NCBI RefSeq assembly: GCF_025602895.1
Contig: NW_026516541.1
Coordinates: 1 to 25,061, forward strand
Direction: 5' to 3'
Origin: Polychytrium aggregatum
Lineage: Eukaryota; Chytridiomycota; Chytridiomycetes; Polychytriales
DNA: 25,061 bases
A model generated the notes under the pieces. The model searched no databases, had not been told where the DNA came from, and worked only from the letters and a program-made list of their open reading frames with translations. Numbering within the stretch: position 1 is the first letter of the stretch; every line of letters starts with the position of its first letter. A program made the position numbers and the translations under genes. Shown here piece after piece: positions 1 to 9,877 of this stretch.

Positions 1-101
1 ACCTCATAGCCAAACCCGCTCAAACACCGCTCCAGCCTCCATTCGGCCGCCCACATACCACTTTCTGATTCCTTCGTTTTGCGCACATCTCCATCGTCAC
101 C

Positions 102-754
102 ATGAAGTTCATCATGCTCATCTGCGTCTCGGCCGCTGCCTTCCTCGCTGTTGCTCGCGCTGCCCCCTTCTTTGATCTTTCCCAGCTTGATTCGCACGGC
201 TCCAGCTGTGCCTGGCCTGGCCACTGCGAGGGTGCCTCGTGCAACAACTACAACGACTGCTCTGGTGAGCTGATTTGCTCCAAGAGCAAGTGTGCCAAGA
301 AGGATGACTACTGCTCCTGGAAGGGCCACTGCGAGGGTGCTTCTTGCAGCAGCGAGCACGACTGCTCCGACGATCTCGTCTGCACCAAGGACAAGTGCGC
401 CAAGCCTTCCTGGAAGTCCTCTGCTGCCGTCGAGGGCTCGACCTCTGACGATAGCTGCGAGAGCGGCTTCTGTAAGTATCACCGAAGGTTGGCCGAGCCA
501 CATCCCTTTCTGGCTTGTATATTCGGCTGCTTCTCTGACCCAGCTTGCTCACCGATATCTTCATCCGACCTGTCTCAGCCGTCTCCACCTATACCGAGTG
601 TACCTACCTCCGTGCTGAGCTCAAGAAGCTGTTCTGCCAGGATGGTGGCTCCGATCATGCCGTCGCCTGCATGAACGCCGTCGACCACTCCGCCCACCAG
701 TGTGTCAAGGCCGTCGACGACCACAAGACCTTCTGCTTTCCCCGGCACTACTAG
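102..754 (+). CDS. Small secreted cysteine-rich protein with two tandem Cys repeats, two exons
   Basis: Exon 1 is 102-471 and exon 2 is 579-754, joined across a phase-1 intron to give about 181 residues. The ATG has A at -3 (CACCATGA). Residues 1-20 form a classic signal peptide (MKFIMLICVS followed by an Ala/Val-rich core, with predicted cleavage near ARA-AP). Residues about 36-105 hold two tandem repeats of the pattern C-x3-G-H-C-E-G-A-S-C-x(4-6)-D-C-S-x2-L-x-C-x3-K-C-A-K; the spacing recalls Dickkopf-N-like cysteine-rich domains, but that is only a resemblance. Exon 2 adds five more cysteines in a hydrophilic tail ending FCFPRHY. An extracellular or cell-wall role, or an effector-like role, is inference. 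Without splicing, the first frame would run to a stop at 674 and lose the regularly spaced exon-2 cysteines, so the spliced model is preferred. Confidence 0.75.
472..578 (+). other. Spliceosomal intron of the cysteine-rich gene
   Basis: The donor GTAAGT at 472-477 is a perfect consensus. The acceptor CTCAG ends at 578, and a CTGAC branch-site candidate lies near 535. The length is 107 bp, phase 1. This is the only AG between about 490 and 600 that both leaves a reasonable intron and opens the downstream frame ending at TAG 752-754. The nearer AG at 542-543 restores the wrong frame. Confidence 0.7.
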
Positions 755-1333
755 GCACTCTGGCACGAGACTGGACTGAGCTTTCCCGACTCTGTTTGGT
801 TGCGGCCGGCTTCTTCGCCCTCCCCCATTTTTGTACATTAGTCTCGTTGCACTCAGCCGCAGCGGCCTGTCCACAGCAAGTGGCAAGTTGCTGCTGGCGG
901 CGTCCCTGGCTCGTTGGACTAGTCCACCATCAGCCAAGAGCCATGAGGGTTCTGAAACGCATGGCACTCCATGCGCTTGAAGACTTTGGGGAGGGTGGTA
1001 GGACATGGCGCGGACAGGCATCGCCCTTGGAGGAGACTCTGTTGTTATATCTACACTTTGAATGACTCAGTCAGCAGGGAGTGAGTCGCTGGTAGGTGTG
1101 TGGTTAACTGTCGATTTCTGGCTCTCGAGATTCTCGAAAATCCAGATTGTTAATGCGATTATACACTCAAACTCCGAAAAACCTCACCATCTGTGATCAG
1201 AACTGGATATCTCCTTTCATATCGAGAAACTTCATGGCGCTTACATCAACGCTGGTTACATTGGCCGAGGACCAGGGCGATCGTTCTTGGTGATAGACTA
1301 TGTATGAGCTGAAAGTCCCGGTCAGGAATGTCC
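755..1333. other. Intergenic stretch without a recognisable gene
   Basis: No frame here resembles a protein on either strand. The left end is presumably the 3' UTR of the cysteine-rich gene. The right end abuts the poly(A) tail of the old LINE. I looked here for the missing C-terminal part of the primase-helicase remnant and for a target-site duplication of the LINE and saw neither. Confidence 0.5.
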
Positions 1334-3240
1334 TTTTTTTTGTTTACGATAGATGTATATTCAAGATTATTCAACCGGCCATGAGCACCATGCGGTACCT
1401 AGCAGTGGGCGTTCAAGCAAGCTCACACCCCTGTTGCGGCTCTTACCGACTCTCCAGCCCACACGGCGGACCATGCGGGTACACACTTCCTCCAAGAGGT
1501 CCCACAGGGACTCGCATGTCTCCAGGTCCCGCTCGGGGATCCTTTCTCTCTGGCCATGGGAGATCCTCTCAGGGATCTCCTCAAAGCCCATTGTTCGATG
1601 GGCTCGCTGTCGTGGCCTAGTGCCTCTCAGCGTCCCAGTCACTCCATCTGCCTGGCATTCTGTTTGGTGCGAAGAGAGGGTTGTCTCTCCTGCTGGTCGT
1701 GGGAAGTTGTGTGTCCACCACTCTGTGTAGGTAATCCGCAGTTGAGGTGCAGTGCTCCGTGTGATGTTGAGAGGGCTGTGCGGAACAGCAAGTTCAGGCA
1801 GAAGGTTTGTGTCCGGTGGTGCCGCTTCTGTTCGTTCTTTGGGATGGCGTCGAGGGCGAGGCCGTATTCCATCATCGGCCGCAGGAACGTGCGGTAGGCA
1901 ATCGTCAGTGTCTTGGCGTGAGGTTCCCAAGAGTCAGGCCCATCTTGGCCATGTTGGATGCTGCTTCTCTTGTCCTGGTCACCATTCGGTCCTGGTAGAT
2001 CGTCGATGAAGGCGCTGAACATGAGTGGGCTCAGCACCGATCCCTGGATCAGTCCTTTCCGGAGCCATGCTGGCTTGGATCTTCGGCCCTTGCTGACCAT
2101 TTGGATGGATACCCGGTCAAACATGGCTTTGAGGAAGCCGAGGGCGATGCCGTTCATTCTTCGCTGCTTGAGCTTGGTCCACAGTCGCTCGCGCCATACT
2201 GTGTCATAGGCGGCTTTGATGTCGAGGAACACCAGGGAGTACTTCTCACCGTTCATCTTGTGGTGCTTGATCAAGGTGTCCAGGGCGACGATCTGGTCAA
2301 GGGCTCCTCGTCTGGCTCGAAATCCGCCTTGGGCGACGTCCATGTCTCCTGCCTGTTCTGCCAGGAAGGGGAGCATGATCCTTTCCACGATCTTCCTGCA
2401 GGTCTGGGTGAGACCGATCGGGCGATACATGGCCGGGTCCAGGGTCGATCCCTTCTGCTTGTACACTGGGTGGATCAGCACGCTGTTCCATTCGCTTGGC
2501 ACCACACTGGCCTTGAGCGCCGCCATGATGATCAGGCGGAGCCACTCGGCTATCACTGGTGCGACTGGTATGAGCATTTCGCTCTTGATCTTGTCGGACC
2601 CCGCTGCCTTGCGACATGGTGCCTTCTCGATGGTCTCTTGGATGTGCTCCAGCGATACTTCTGGGAGCCGGTTGTCGGGCGGCAGGAGGGTCGCCTCCGT
2701 GCTCAGGGGTGGTGGGGTTATACTTCTGTTGTACTCTGTCCCGCTGTCCTGCGAGGCAGAGGATACCTTGCCAAAGTGCACCACGAGTTTCTCGAGAGTT
2801 GGATCCGAGTTGTCAAAGAGATGTGATCCTTCCCTCTCCTTCCTCGTGCGCATCGCTCCGATGGTCTTGGTCATCTCGGAGCACTTCTGGGTGTCCATGG
2901 TGGCCATGGATTCCTTCCATGACCGTATGCCGTTCTTGCGCTTGAGCTGGGTGATGGCCTTTCTCGTGGACCGAAGCTGACGACGCAGGTCGTCCAACTC
3001 TTCCGTGTCGTACTCGGGGGTTTGGGCGAGCATTCTGCTCAGGCATCGCCGTTCTCGTTCCAGGCGTCGGATTTCGGGCCCCTGTGTGCCCTCGATCCGA
3101 CCAGGGCTGATGCTGGATGGCCCCTTGGTAGGTTTCTGTTGTTCTGCGCTTTGGCGACCATCGCTGGCAGTGGGCCAGTGGGCGGGATGTGGCTTCATTC
3201 TCCGGTGTGCTCTCTCCCTGATGATCCTGAGAATATCGAG
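1334..3240 (-). mobile_element. Old 5'-truncated non-LTR retrotransposon (LINE), related to but distinct from the right-hand family
   Basis: The element lies on the minus strand. Its 3' end is an 8-nt T-run at 1334-1341, preceded in element orientation by CTATCGTAAAC; the right-hand LINE family ends in CTATAGTAAC plus poly(A), so the two families share a related 3' terminus. Coding content runs from the linker between endonuclease and reverse transcriptase to the C-terminus; the endonuclease and ORF1 are absent (5' truncation). The 5' boundary lies between about 3123, the last position alignable to the intact ORF2, and about 3243, where the primase-helicase-like frame ends. I found no clear target-site duplication. 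Frameshifts and a deletion mark it as dead and older than the right-hand copies. Confidence 0.8.
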
Positions 3241-3243
3241 ATC
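1367..3243 (-). pseudogene. Decayed LINE ORF2: reverse transcriptase lacking the FADD motif
   Basis: One frame reads from about 3243 down to 1639. It holds RT motif A (FLDIKAAYDTVW, with its first Asp encoded near 2223) and motif B (LIQGSVLSPL, near 2050). After IDDLPG, at about 1989, the reading jumps to a region matching the C-terminal part of the intact family. By comparison with the 1224-residue ORF2 at 18019-21693, about 115 residues are missing, including the catalytic FADD. The segment around 1920-1985 resembles the intact sequence only in another frame, so a frameshift accompanies the deletion. A second shift near 1740 moves the C-terminus into another frame, where LWDLLEEVCTRMV (about 1480-1515) matches the LWELLENVFTRLV end of the intact protein. 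No active enzyme can come from this copy. Confidence 0.8.
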
Positions 3244-4095
3244 AAGTAAGGGCATGCCACTTTTCATATCGCGGAGCTTGTCGCCATCGAACGACAAACA
3301 ACCCTTGAGCACGGCCTCGATGATATTGAGCAGCATTGACTTGCCGTTCTGGGTGTCAACCACAAGGAACTGTGATCATTTCCCTGTTGCGTTCGGCAGG
3401 TCAGTGCCGCATGGTTGTATCGGGACCTCGAGCGTCGTCGTGAACATGTCCTCTGCCGTGGCCATGCGCCGTGTGTCATCCAGGAGATGAATGAGAATGC
3501 CATCACTGAACACGACGCTGTCCGTCGATGTGTCCAGGGTGCCCACAAAGGCCTTGTATCCTTGGCGAAGACGGTCTTGAACGACGAGTGGTGGTTGGCG
3601 AGTCCGCTGCCGTCCTTGGTGATCACATCACAGTGGATCTTGTCGATCTGGGCAGCAGTGATTGCTGTGTGGGATCGCATCGATTTGGGCCTGGTAGTAG
3701 TGCTTGGCGGCGTTGAGTGCCTTGGGGAATGCCAGGTTTTCGTCTCGAAGGAGACGGTCAAGGATGTTCGAGAGTGGTAGCTCCTTCAACATCGGGAACT
3801 CGAACTGGTAGCCCATGGTGGCATCGGCTTTGTCGGTAAACTGGTCAAGGTCACGGGCACTGGCATTGAGGTGGGCATCAATGCAGAAGAGGTCGTTCGT
3901 GAGGACGCTCGTATCCTGGCAGAAGATGTGGATCGAGAGGGAGTGGTACTTGTCACTCTTGGACCCAAAGAGTCCTCTCTCAGTCGCCAGGCTGCACTGC
4001 AGTGGACTGGTTTCATCCTCGCATGGTCTTACCACATACGCTGGCATGGCCCGGCATCCCTGGGTCGGATCGAGGGTGGACCAGAAAGCTGCAGT
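3243..4095 (-). pseudogene. Remnant of a D5/P4-like primase-helicase, possibly virus-derived
   Basis: Three minus-strand frames succeed each other. About 4095-3630 contains a segment (SDKYHSLSIHIF) resembling the archaeo-eukaryotic primase region. About 3680-3560 is in a second frame. About 3580-3243 is in a third and contains VVFSDGILIHLL followed by EDMFTTTLEVP, which resembles the segment that precedes the helicase in D5-type proteins, and then a Walker A-like QNGKSMLLNII at about 3350. An in-frame TGA at 3376-3378 separates the last two. The expected first Gly of GxxxNGKS is not seen. The reading stops where the old LINE begins, so the helicase core after Walker A is missing. These proteins occur in nucleocytoplasmic large DNA viruses, virophages and plasmids; the assignment rests on motif order and spacing, not on an alignment. 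Confidence 0.45.
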
Positions 4096-4615
4096 GTGGC
4101 CATTTTCTTTCCTTTGGCGGCGGAAGAGGCGAACCTCTGCCCGTTTGGATCCAGGTCCATTCGTCGCCTATTCCATCCTTTGGTCAGGTCCATCGATGCT
4201 GATCAGGGCACAGCTGCCTGGTGTCGGATCGAGGGAGGATGGTCTTGGTGCCGGGGAAGGCTGGTGGCTTGCTGCCTGCTTTCTCCGGTACCATGTGGCG
4301 AGGGATGGTCTGGGTCGTGCTAACTCTTTCCACTATCTTTGGTTGCAGAACGAGTATCGATTGTGAATGTCGAGTTGTCGTTGTCGGGTCATCGGATGTT
4401 TCTCTCGGTCGATCAACATCAGCGATTGTTATGGGACAGCATTATTTGCATATTGGATGTATTGAATGTACTGAATGTCAAATACAACATCACTCGGCCA
4501 TTGACGCTTCATCGGAACCACTCTGCAAGTCCACTCTTTGGCATCGTGGTGGTTGGGATGGATGGTGGGCGGGGCGGTTTGCTTGATTTTCTGCATGTTC
4601 GGTGTTGTGATATAG
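4096..4615. other. Stretch between the primase-like remnant and the Sel1 gene, no gene recognised
   Basis: The frames here are shadows or short fragments. The minus strand may hold further decayed N-terminal sequence of the primase-like frame, but I see no motif to support it. A short threefold 9-bp repetition (TATTGGATG, TATTGAATG, TACTGAATG) lies near 4451-4478. The right end is the presumed 3' UTR of the Sel1 gene. Confidence 0.4.
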
Positions 4616-6235
4616 CTATTGGATTTGGCATTTCGGAGGCCCTTGGGGATCAGGACCTTCCAACCTTCCGAGTTCTTTGAGTCTGTAGATGGCATCTTGG
4701 AAACCCTGGTCGGCGGACTTGCGCCACCAGAAAACGGTGGTGTCAATGTTCTTGGGGACACCTTCACCATATCTGTAGCAGTCGCCGAGATAATGTTGTC
4801 CGTATCGATTGCCCTGTTCGGCCGACTTGAGGAACCACTCGACTGCCTTGTGTTTGTCCTCGGTAACTCCACGTCCACAGAGATAGCAATTACCAACCCA
4901 CCACTGGCCGTACGAGTTGCCTTGGTCAGCCGACCTGCTGAACCACTCGAATGCCTTCTTGTGGTCCTTCGATACTCCCCCGCCAAAGGAGTAGCAAATT
5001 CCGATCCACAACTGACTGTCGCTGTGTCCATCGTTGGCGAGTTGCTCAAAGATGCCAGCTGCCTTCTTCTTGTCCTCGGTGGTTCCGAATCCAAGGGACA
5101 GACACACAGCCATGAGATATCTGCAAAGCCAGTCACGGTCCGATCCGAGCTGGCATAACTCAAAGAACTTGCGGAAAGCGGGTGAGTCGGACTTGGTGTC
5201 GTTCCAATACGCTGCCAGACACTCGCCTTCCCCAAGCTTGAACTTATCCGATTGGTTATCTCGGATGATCTTGACACCTTTCTGCTCGTCGCGCACGGTA
5301 CCCCGACCGAGGTAGTGCATCCACCCGACCATGTGCGTGGCAATGGGCTTGATGACTGGGTCGGTGGATTGGGTGCTGACTTCATGCCAGTAGTTGAAGG
5401 CAGTTTCATCGCTCTGTTCGACACCATGGCCGATGAACGAGAACCATCCTCGGAGGAACACGATGTGGAGTCGACCGTCTTCGTTGGCCTGATCTGCGGC
5501 CTTGGAATACCACTCAATGGCCGTGTCGTAGCTTTGTTCGACACCTTCGCCGATCTCGTAGCATCGGCCAAGAGCTACCTGAGCCCGAGGAATTCCACGA
5601 TCTGCAGGACCACGGTATAGCTCCGCGGCCTTAGTGTGATCTTTGTCGACTTCAATTCCGTTGAGATAAAACCCAGCGAGGTCGTACTGGGCCCTTGAAT
5701 GGCCACCTTTGGCTGCATTCTCCAGAAAGCGGAAGATTTGCTGGAGGACGCTTTGCCTCTTGGATCGTTCCATGTAGGGTTGCCCTTCAACCTCGATTTG
5801 AAGGATCCTTGCCAGGAAATATGATGCGGCAGCATTGCCATGCTCTGCCTGAGCAACGAGCCAGGATCGATCAGCTGTCTCTTGATCATCACAGTGCAGC
5901 GAGATGGCAATCTGGTCGCTCGGTGTGAGGCCGATCTTTATCTGTCCGTCTGGATGACACAGTCCTGCATTCTGGCACCAACGGTGGAAGCGAGGCACCT
6001 TGGAGCTCAGGAGGGGTCGGGCTCGTTTGCATACTCTGAGCAGGATCTTGATGGTGCTGTGATCAATCGCAAGCTGGAAGCTGTCGTTGCAGCAGACGAT
6101 GGTGAAGATGTCTGGGTTGGGTTCGAGTGAGAGTTGGGTGATATCGGGAATCGACGAGGTTGTTCTGGCTTCAGCTTGGCTTTGGTGGGTGGCAGATGAT
6201 GCCGTGTTTGAAGCAGGCTCGTTCATGCTTGCCAT
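4616..6235 (-). CDS. Sel1-like repeat (SLR) protein, 539 aa
   Basis: The start is the ATG at 6235-6233 (context AACATGG, with A at -3 and G at +4). The frame is open further upstream but only from a GTG, so the ATG is chosen. The N-terminal ~130 residues are unrelated to the repeats: a Ser/Thr/Ala-rich start, then a region with IFTIVCCNDSFQLAI. From about residue 174 there are Sel1/TPR-like helical repeats of 36-38 residues with the signature A-x2-G-x(5)-LG-x-C-Y-x2-G-x-GV-x-K-D-x3-A-x2-W: good copies at about 174-207, 210-247, 400-437, 438-473 and 474-509, with degenerate ones between. Such solenoids act as protein-interaction scaffolds, for example in ER-associated degradation, chitin-synthase control or signalling. 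The specific partner here is unknown. No transmembrane segment is visible. The frame is uninterrupted, so the gene is probably functional. Confidence 0.85.
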   Translation of the reverse strand: MASMNEPASNTASSATHQSQAEARTTSSIPDITQLSLEPNPDIFTIVCCNDSFQLAIDHSTIKILLRVCKRARPLLSSKVPRFHRWCQNAGLCHPDGQIKIGLTPSDQIAISLHCDDQETADRSWLVAQAEHGNAAASYFLARILQIEVEGQPYMERSKRQSVLQQIFRFLENAAKGGHSRAQYDLAGFYLNGIEVDKDHTKAAELYRGPADRGIPRAQVALGRCYEIGEGVEQSYDTAIEWYSKAADQANEDGRLHIVFLRGWFSFIGHGVEQSDETAFNYWHEVSTQSTDPVIKPIATHMVGWMHYLGRGTVRDEQKGVKIIRDNQSDKFKLGEGECLAAYWNDTKSDSPAFRKFFELCQLGSDRDWLCRYLMAVCLSLGFGTTEDKKKAAGIFEQLANDGHSDSQLWIGICYSFGGGVSKDHKKAFEWFSRSADQGNSYGQWWVGNCYLCGRGVTEDKHKAVEWFLKSAEQGNRYGQHYLGDCYRYGEGVPKNIDTTVFWWRKSADQGFQDAIYRLKELGRLEGPDPQGPPKCQIQ

Positions 6236-6814
6236 GTTGAACGGGGAGACAGCGGGAAAGGAGAGAAGCGGGTGGGTGTTGGCGAAATGTGGGAGACGGC
6301 GAGGGAAGAGGGTGAAAGCGGGCGACGAGCGAATAAAAAGCAGGCAGGACCCGAGCCACGCCACCCGGTATCATTGGCGGTGACACGGTTTCAGATGCGC
6401 GACACACGAGCGCAGCAGGTGCCAAATCGAGATGGGATTGGGTGGGCTTGTGCAAGGCTTGCCTGGCGGGTAAACGGGTAAACTCGGCGATGGTAGTACA
6501 GGTGGATTCTGCTGGTTCTGAGCGAGTCATTGTTACTGTGAGGTCGTGATTTCTTGTATCACCATTGTATCGCCTATATTCCGCGCGACCGAGGAGCAGG
6601 GATCTCGCATCCCGATTGGCTCGGGTGTGCTGCGCAAGGTCACCCTTCTCCCATTTGGTTCGAATCGAATCGAATCCAACCAGATCCGTGGTCACGTGGA
6701 CGATTCCTGTGATGTCGCGACCCAGCGCAAAAATCACGCAGTCGTGTGGGCCATATGGTGCGAGAAGGTGAAGCTTTGAAGTAGCGTTTGCAGGCGCTCA
6801 GAAGTGGCCAAATT
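6236..6814. other. Intergenic region upstream of the Sel1 gene
   Basis: This should hold the Sel1 promoter, reading leftward. An AT-rich patch (GAATAAAAAG on the plus strand) lies about 100 bp upstream of the Sel1 ATG but is not a clear TATA box. A short GAATC threefold run occurs at about 6660-6676. I see no gene. Confidence 0.4.
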
Positions 6815-6851
6815 TTAGTTCGCCCATATGAGTAAAAATTGTCACTATGAG

Positions 6852-9622
6852 TCATATATTCGAACCGGCTCGAGCCATAGGTGTCAATAGCAGTTCTGTG
6901 CTCCCCACCCCCGTGCTTCTGTCAGTATCCCGGTCACTTTCTGCATCACAATTCGGTTCGCATTCAGAGTCTGTGTCATCTGCACCGTCCCTGCTCAGTG
7001 CGGCATCGACAGTATGATAGGTTTTCCGGTGGGAGGTGTACCTTTTCCTTACATATGCCTGGATCTCAGTCAATGCAATGCCTCGTCTGTAAGCACGCAT
7101 GTACCTCCATGTTGTCCTTGCATGCCTTCGGACTCGTCTGATATCTTCTACTTTCCGCAGGGCTATTGGAAGTAACCTCACGAGATTTTGGAAACTGTTG
7201 AAGCACATATCTTTGGTGTATCGCTTGGCGTCGCACCAAAATCGTTCGATGAAGTTCAGCTCGCAGTGGAACTTGGGGAGAAAGATAACCTTGTGGCCTC
7301 GACTGTGAATGGTCTCGTCAATCCATGGCTCTTGTTTCTGGAAGTCTGGCTGGACCTTCATCAGGTGCCTGGCACAACAAGGGGTGCGTGTTGGGCCATC
7401 AGAGTTCTCGGTTTCTTCGGAGGTTCTCTTGCACGTCAGTGTCAGACCATCTTCCCAGAGCCCTCGTTCCTCTAGCCCGATGTAAAGTCCTTTGGGCTGC
7501 CCTGCCCATTGTCGCTCGAGGGAGTCCTGAAGAGGATCGTTGGTTAGATCATATTGGCTCCGTTTTTGTCAATTCATTTATCGAATCAATCATATTACCT
7601 CGTGCATTTCACCGTCCATTTGTTCCGGAAAGCACATCGCCTGAGGAATGTTATCTGGCCCGAAGGATGTAGGCCGGAACTTCTTTCCTGTTCCTGGCCA
7701 GAGTGACTCAGCTCTGAGAGCGTCGTCAGCGAAGGCCCGGTGGTTGGATGAGTTGTCAAACTGAAACAGTGCAAAACAATTGGGATGCATCCGTTCAAAT
7801 ATAGGGATGGCTTCCTCGAGTTATTCAGTTAAATTTCGGCATGTCCACCAGTTTTGACGCCCAGGCCTGATGATCTTGGTCGAGTCGTCGTTGTCGTCGA
7901 TCTTCAATAGACCATGACATTCACATAGAAATGCACTGACCATGAGGCTTGATCCCAGGCCTTTTGGTTTCAGTCTGCATTCGCCCTTCCGTTGCCATGA
8001 GTAGTTGGTTGATTCATTGGTGTAAAAAGTGCTCTCGTCATATGTGACGAGGACGATGCGAGGCAGGGATTTACATTTCGGGGAAGTTCCTCTTGAAGAT
8101 CCGTCCCAACGTATCGAGTCATACGTCGTCTATAAATTTTCATCTTCTGGAGGTACGCACGGCGATAATCGACAACATCGCTACGCTCGTGTCCATCTAC
8201 ATATACCCCTTTCTTGTCCCTGGTCTTATTGTAGTCAAGGTGCTTCATCCAACGCAAGGCAGTGCGGTATGATATTTTGCCGTGTTTGAGCCGATATCTT
8301 CGAAGGTTCCTCTCCGTTTTGAGCTTTTTCAATATTTTTCTATTGACAAACTTGGCGAACTTCACCGGGCTGCACTGCTTGTTATCACTCAGATATTCCA
8401 AGCACATTTCCGCAACTGTTTTATCCGACAACAGGGATGTCTCTCTTGGGTGAAGCAACGTATATGTATCAGGAATATATCCTGTCTTCAAATACTCAGT
8501 CGCTGCTTTCCTTATGATCCGACTGAAATATGGCAACGACTTTCCCATAGCAAGTTGACGGGCGACTTCGACACCGATCTTAGCGACCGTGAGTTCCGTG
8601 TTTCTTCGTTTCTCTCGAAGGTAGAGGTATATAGCATGGTGCATAACCGTCTTTCTATAGTTGGGTTCTTTCCAAGAGATGTGTTTGCACATCGTGCGCA
8701 TGTCTCACTTCTGAGGTGCCCGATGGCCGAGTCGATTTCCATCGATATCTGTTGTTCAAAGTCGGTGGATTCCGTGTCGTCTGAGGACACCGACTCCTGA
8801 TCACCATCAATTTCGAATATCACATTGGAAGGGGCCTCGTCGGACGGCTCGTTTCTTTCGTAATTTCTCATGCCAGTGGAGACTCCAGCCGCCTGATGAC
8901 CGTCATCCAGGTCAATGACTTGAGCATCCCACATCCGGACTGGATAGCAGCCATCCAAGCCCACGATGTAATCGGAGGGGAATTTGGGTGGTGGATGGTC
9001 AGCGTCAATATCGAAGACTTGCAAATTGCTGTCCTCGATTGTTCTTTCAAAGGAAGTTTGGGCTGCCGCTTTACATTGGGAACCGAAGTATTCGGGAATC
9101 GTTTTGGAGGAACCGTGCTGCAAGGCCCGGGAACGCGACTCGGCATTGGCTCGTCGCTGATTTCTTTCTGAATTTCCAACATAAGGCCGTCGTCGATCTT
9201 TGACAGGAGGTTCGGGAAAGGAGGACGGGAAACGGATCGGCCACGCGAGCAACGGATGCTCTGACTGACGAGGAGCCGGGCGTGGTTGAGGTTCAGTGCC
9301 GTTGATGAGAACAGAACAATCATGATCGATATCGACTGCGGGAGCCCAGCTCGTAGCTGAAGTATCCATGGTTTCATCGGCATCCAGATCGTAAACTATG
9401 ATTTTTCTGTCTGGTTGAGCATTCTCTGGTCTCGCCAAGGAGGCGCCAGATGCATTCTTGTCCTGGAGAGGCGGGAGTTCGCGAGCTGGTTGCGTGCTGA
9501 CGTCGAGGAGAGATTGTGTTAATGTGACTAGATCTCCTCAACTCGGCCCGAAAAACTGCATTTCGGAGGGCAGTTTCTCTAGCCTTCTGAAATCGCTTTT
9601 TATTCCTGGATGTTCGTCCCAT
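6852..9622 (-). pseudogene. Decayed DDE-superfamily transposase with one intron
   Basis: A candidate ATG at 9622 begins a basic stretch (MGRTSRNKKRFQKAR). An acidic, disordered linker follows in another frame (about 9530-8700). The frame shifts again near 8700 into a DNA-binding region with Lys/Arg-rich helices (8701 to about 8080). A further shift near 8070 leads into the catalytic core. The core reads TYDES (first Asp at 8039-8037), an in-frame TAA at 7823-7821, QFDNSSNH (second Asp at 7757-7755), a 72-bp intron, then GLEERGLWEDG and FHCELNFIERFWCDAKRY (Glu at 7247-7245), ending at TGA 6854-6852. The second Asp and the Glu are about 145 residues apart, longer than in classical Tc1/mariner enzymes. 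The LNFIERFW block followed by IRR, R and AYRRG residues recalls a transposase family common in fungi. At least one stop and three apparent shifts show it is inactive. Confidence 0.75.
7527..7598 (-). other. 72-bp intron inside the transposase
   Basis: On the minus strand the donor GTAATA starts at 7598. A CTAAC branch site lies about 20 nt before the acceptor CTTCAG, which ends at 7527. Removing it joins the frame ending EMHE to the frame starting DSLERQWAGQPKG without changing phase. The interval itself is AT-rich and has stops, unlike both flanks. Confidence 0.65.
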
Positions 9623-9877
9623 GATGAGGATGCGTTGGTGATGGGCGATCGACGAGAGACACCGGCTATATAGGAGGCGAGGAGGTCTGAGTTGGAGGGA
9701 GGTGAGCAAGGAGGGACGCGCGTTAACGCGCTTGGATTGTGTGACCGAAAGCGTGTATTGTGCGCGGCACCGGCCAGTTTTTGAGTCATCATTATTAAAA
9801 TGACCTCATTTTGAACGCCAATATCTCACCAGGATGATGTGTTATGAGGGAATGCTTCGTGCCGAACGAGAGCATGA

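Larger units (their letters stand above)
6815..9830 (-). mobile_element. Degenerate DNA transposon with a DDE transposase (Tc1/mariner-IS630 superfamily type)
   Basis: A decayed transposase fills most of the interval. Candidate imperfect terminal inverted repeats flank it: plus-strand 6823-6857 (around CATATGAG...TGAGTCA) and the reverse complement of about 9783-9815 (around CAAAATGAG...TGACTCA). They match only partly by eye, so the element ends are approximate, and I could not confirm a TA target duplication. The transposase start at 9622 and stop at 6852 fit just inside these ends, giving an element of about 3 kb. Confidence 0.5.

Noticed and set aside
102..674. Unspliced 190-codon version of the cysteine-rich protein
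   Set aside because: It reads through a perfect GTAAGT donor and loses the five regularly spaced cysteines of the downstream frame.
6236..6364. 43-residue N-terminal extension of the Sel1 protein (hydrophobic, signal-like)
   Set aside because: The upstream frame starts only at a GTG. The first ATG, in a good context, is at 6235.
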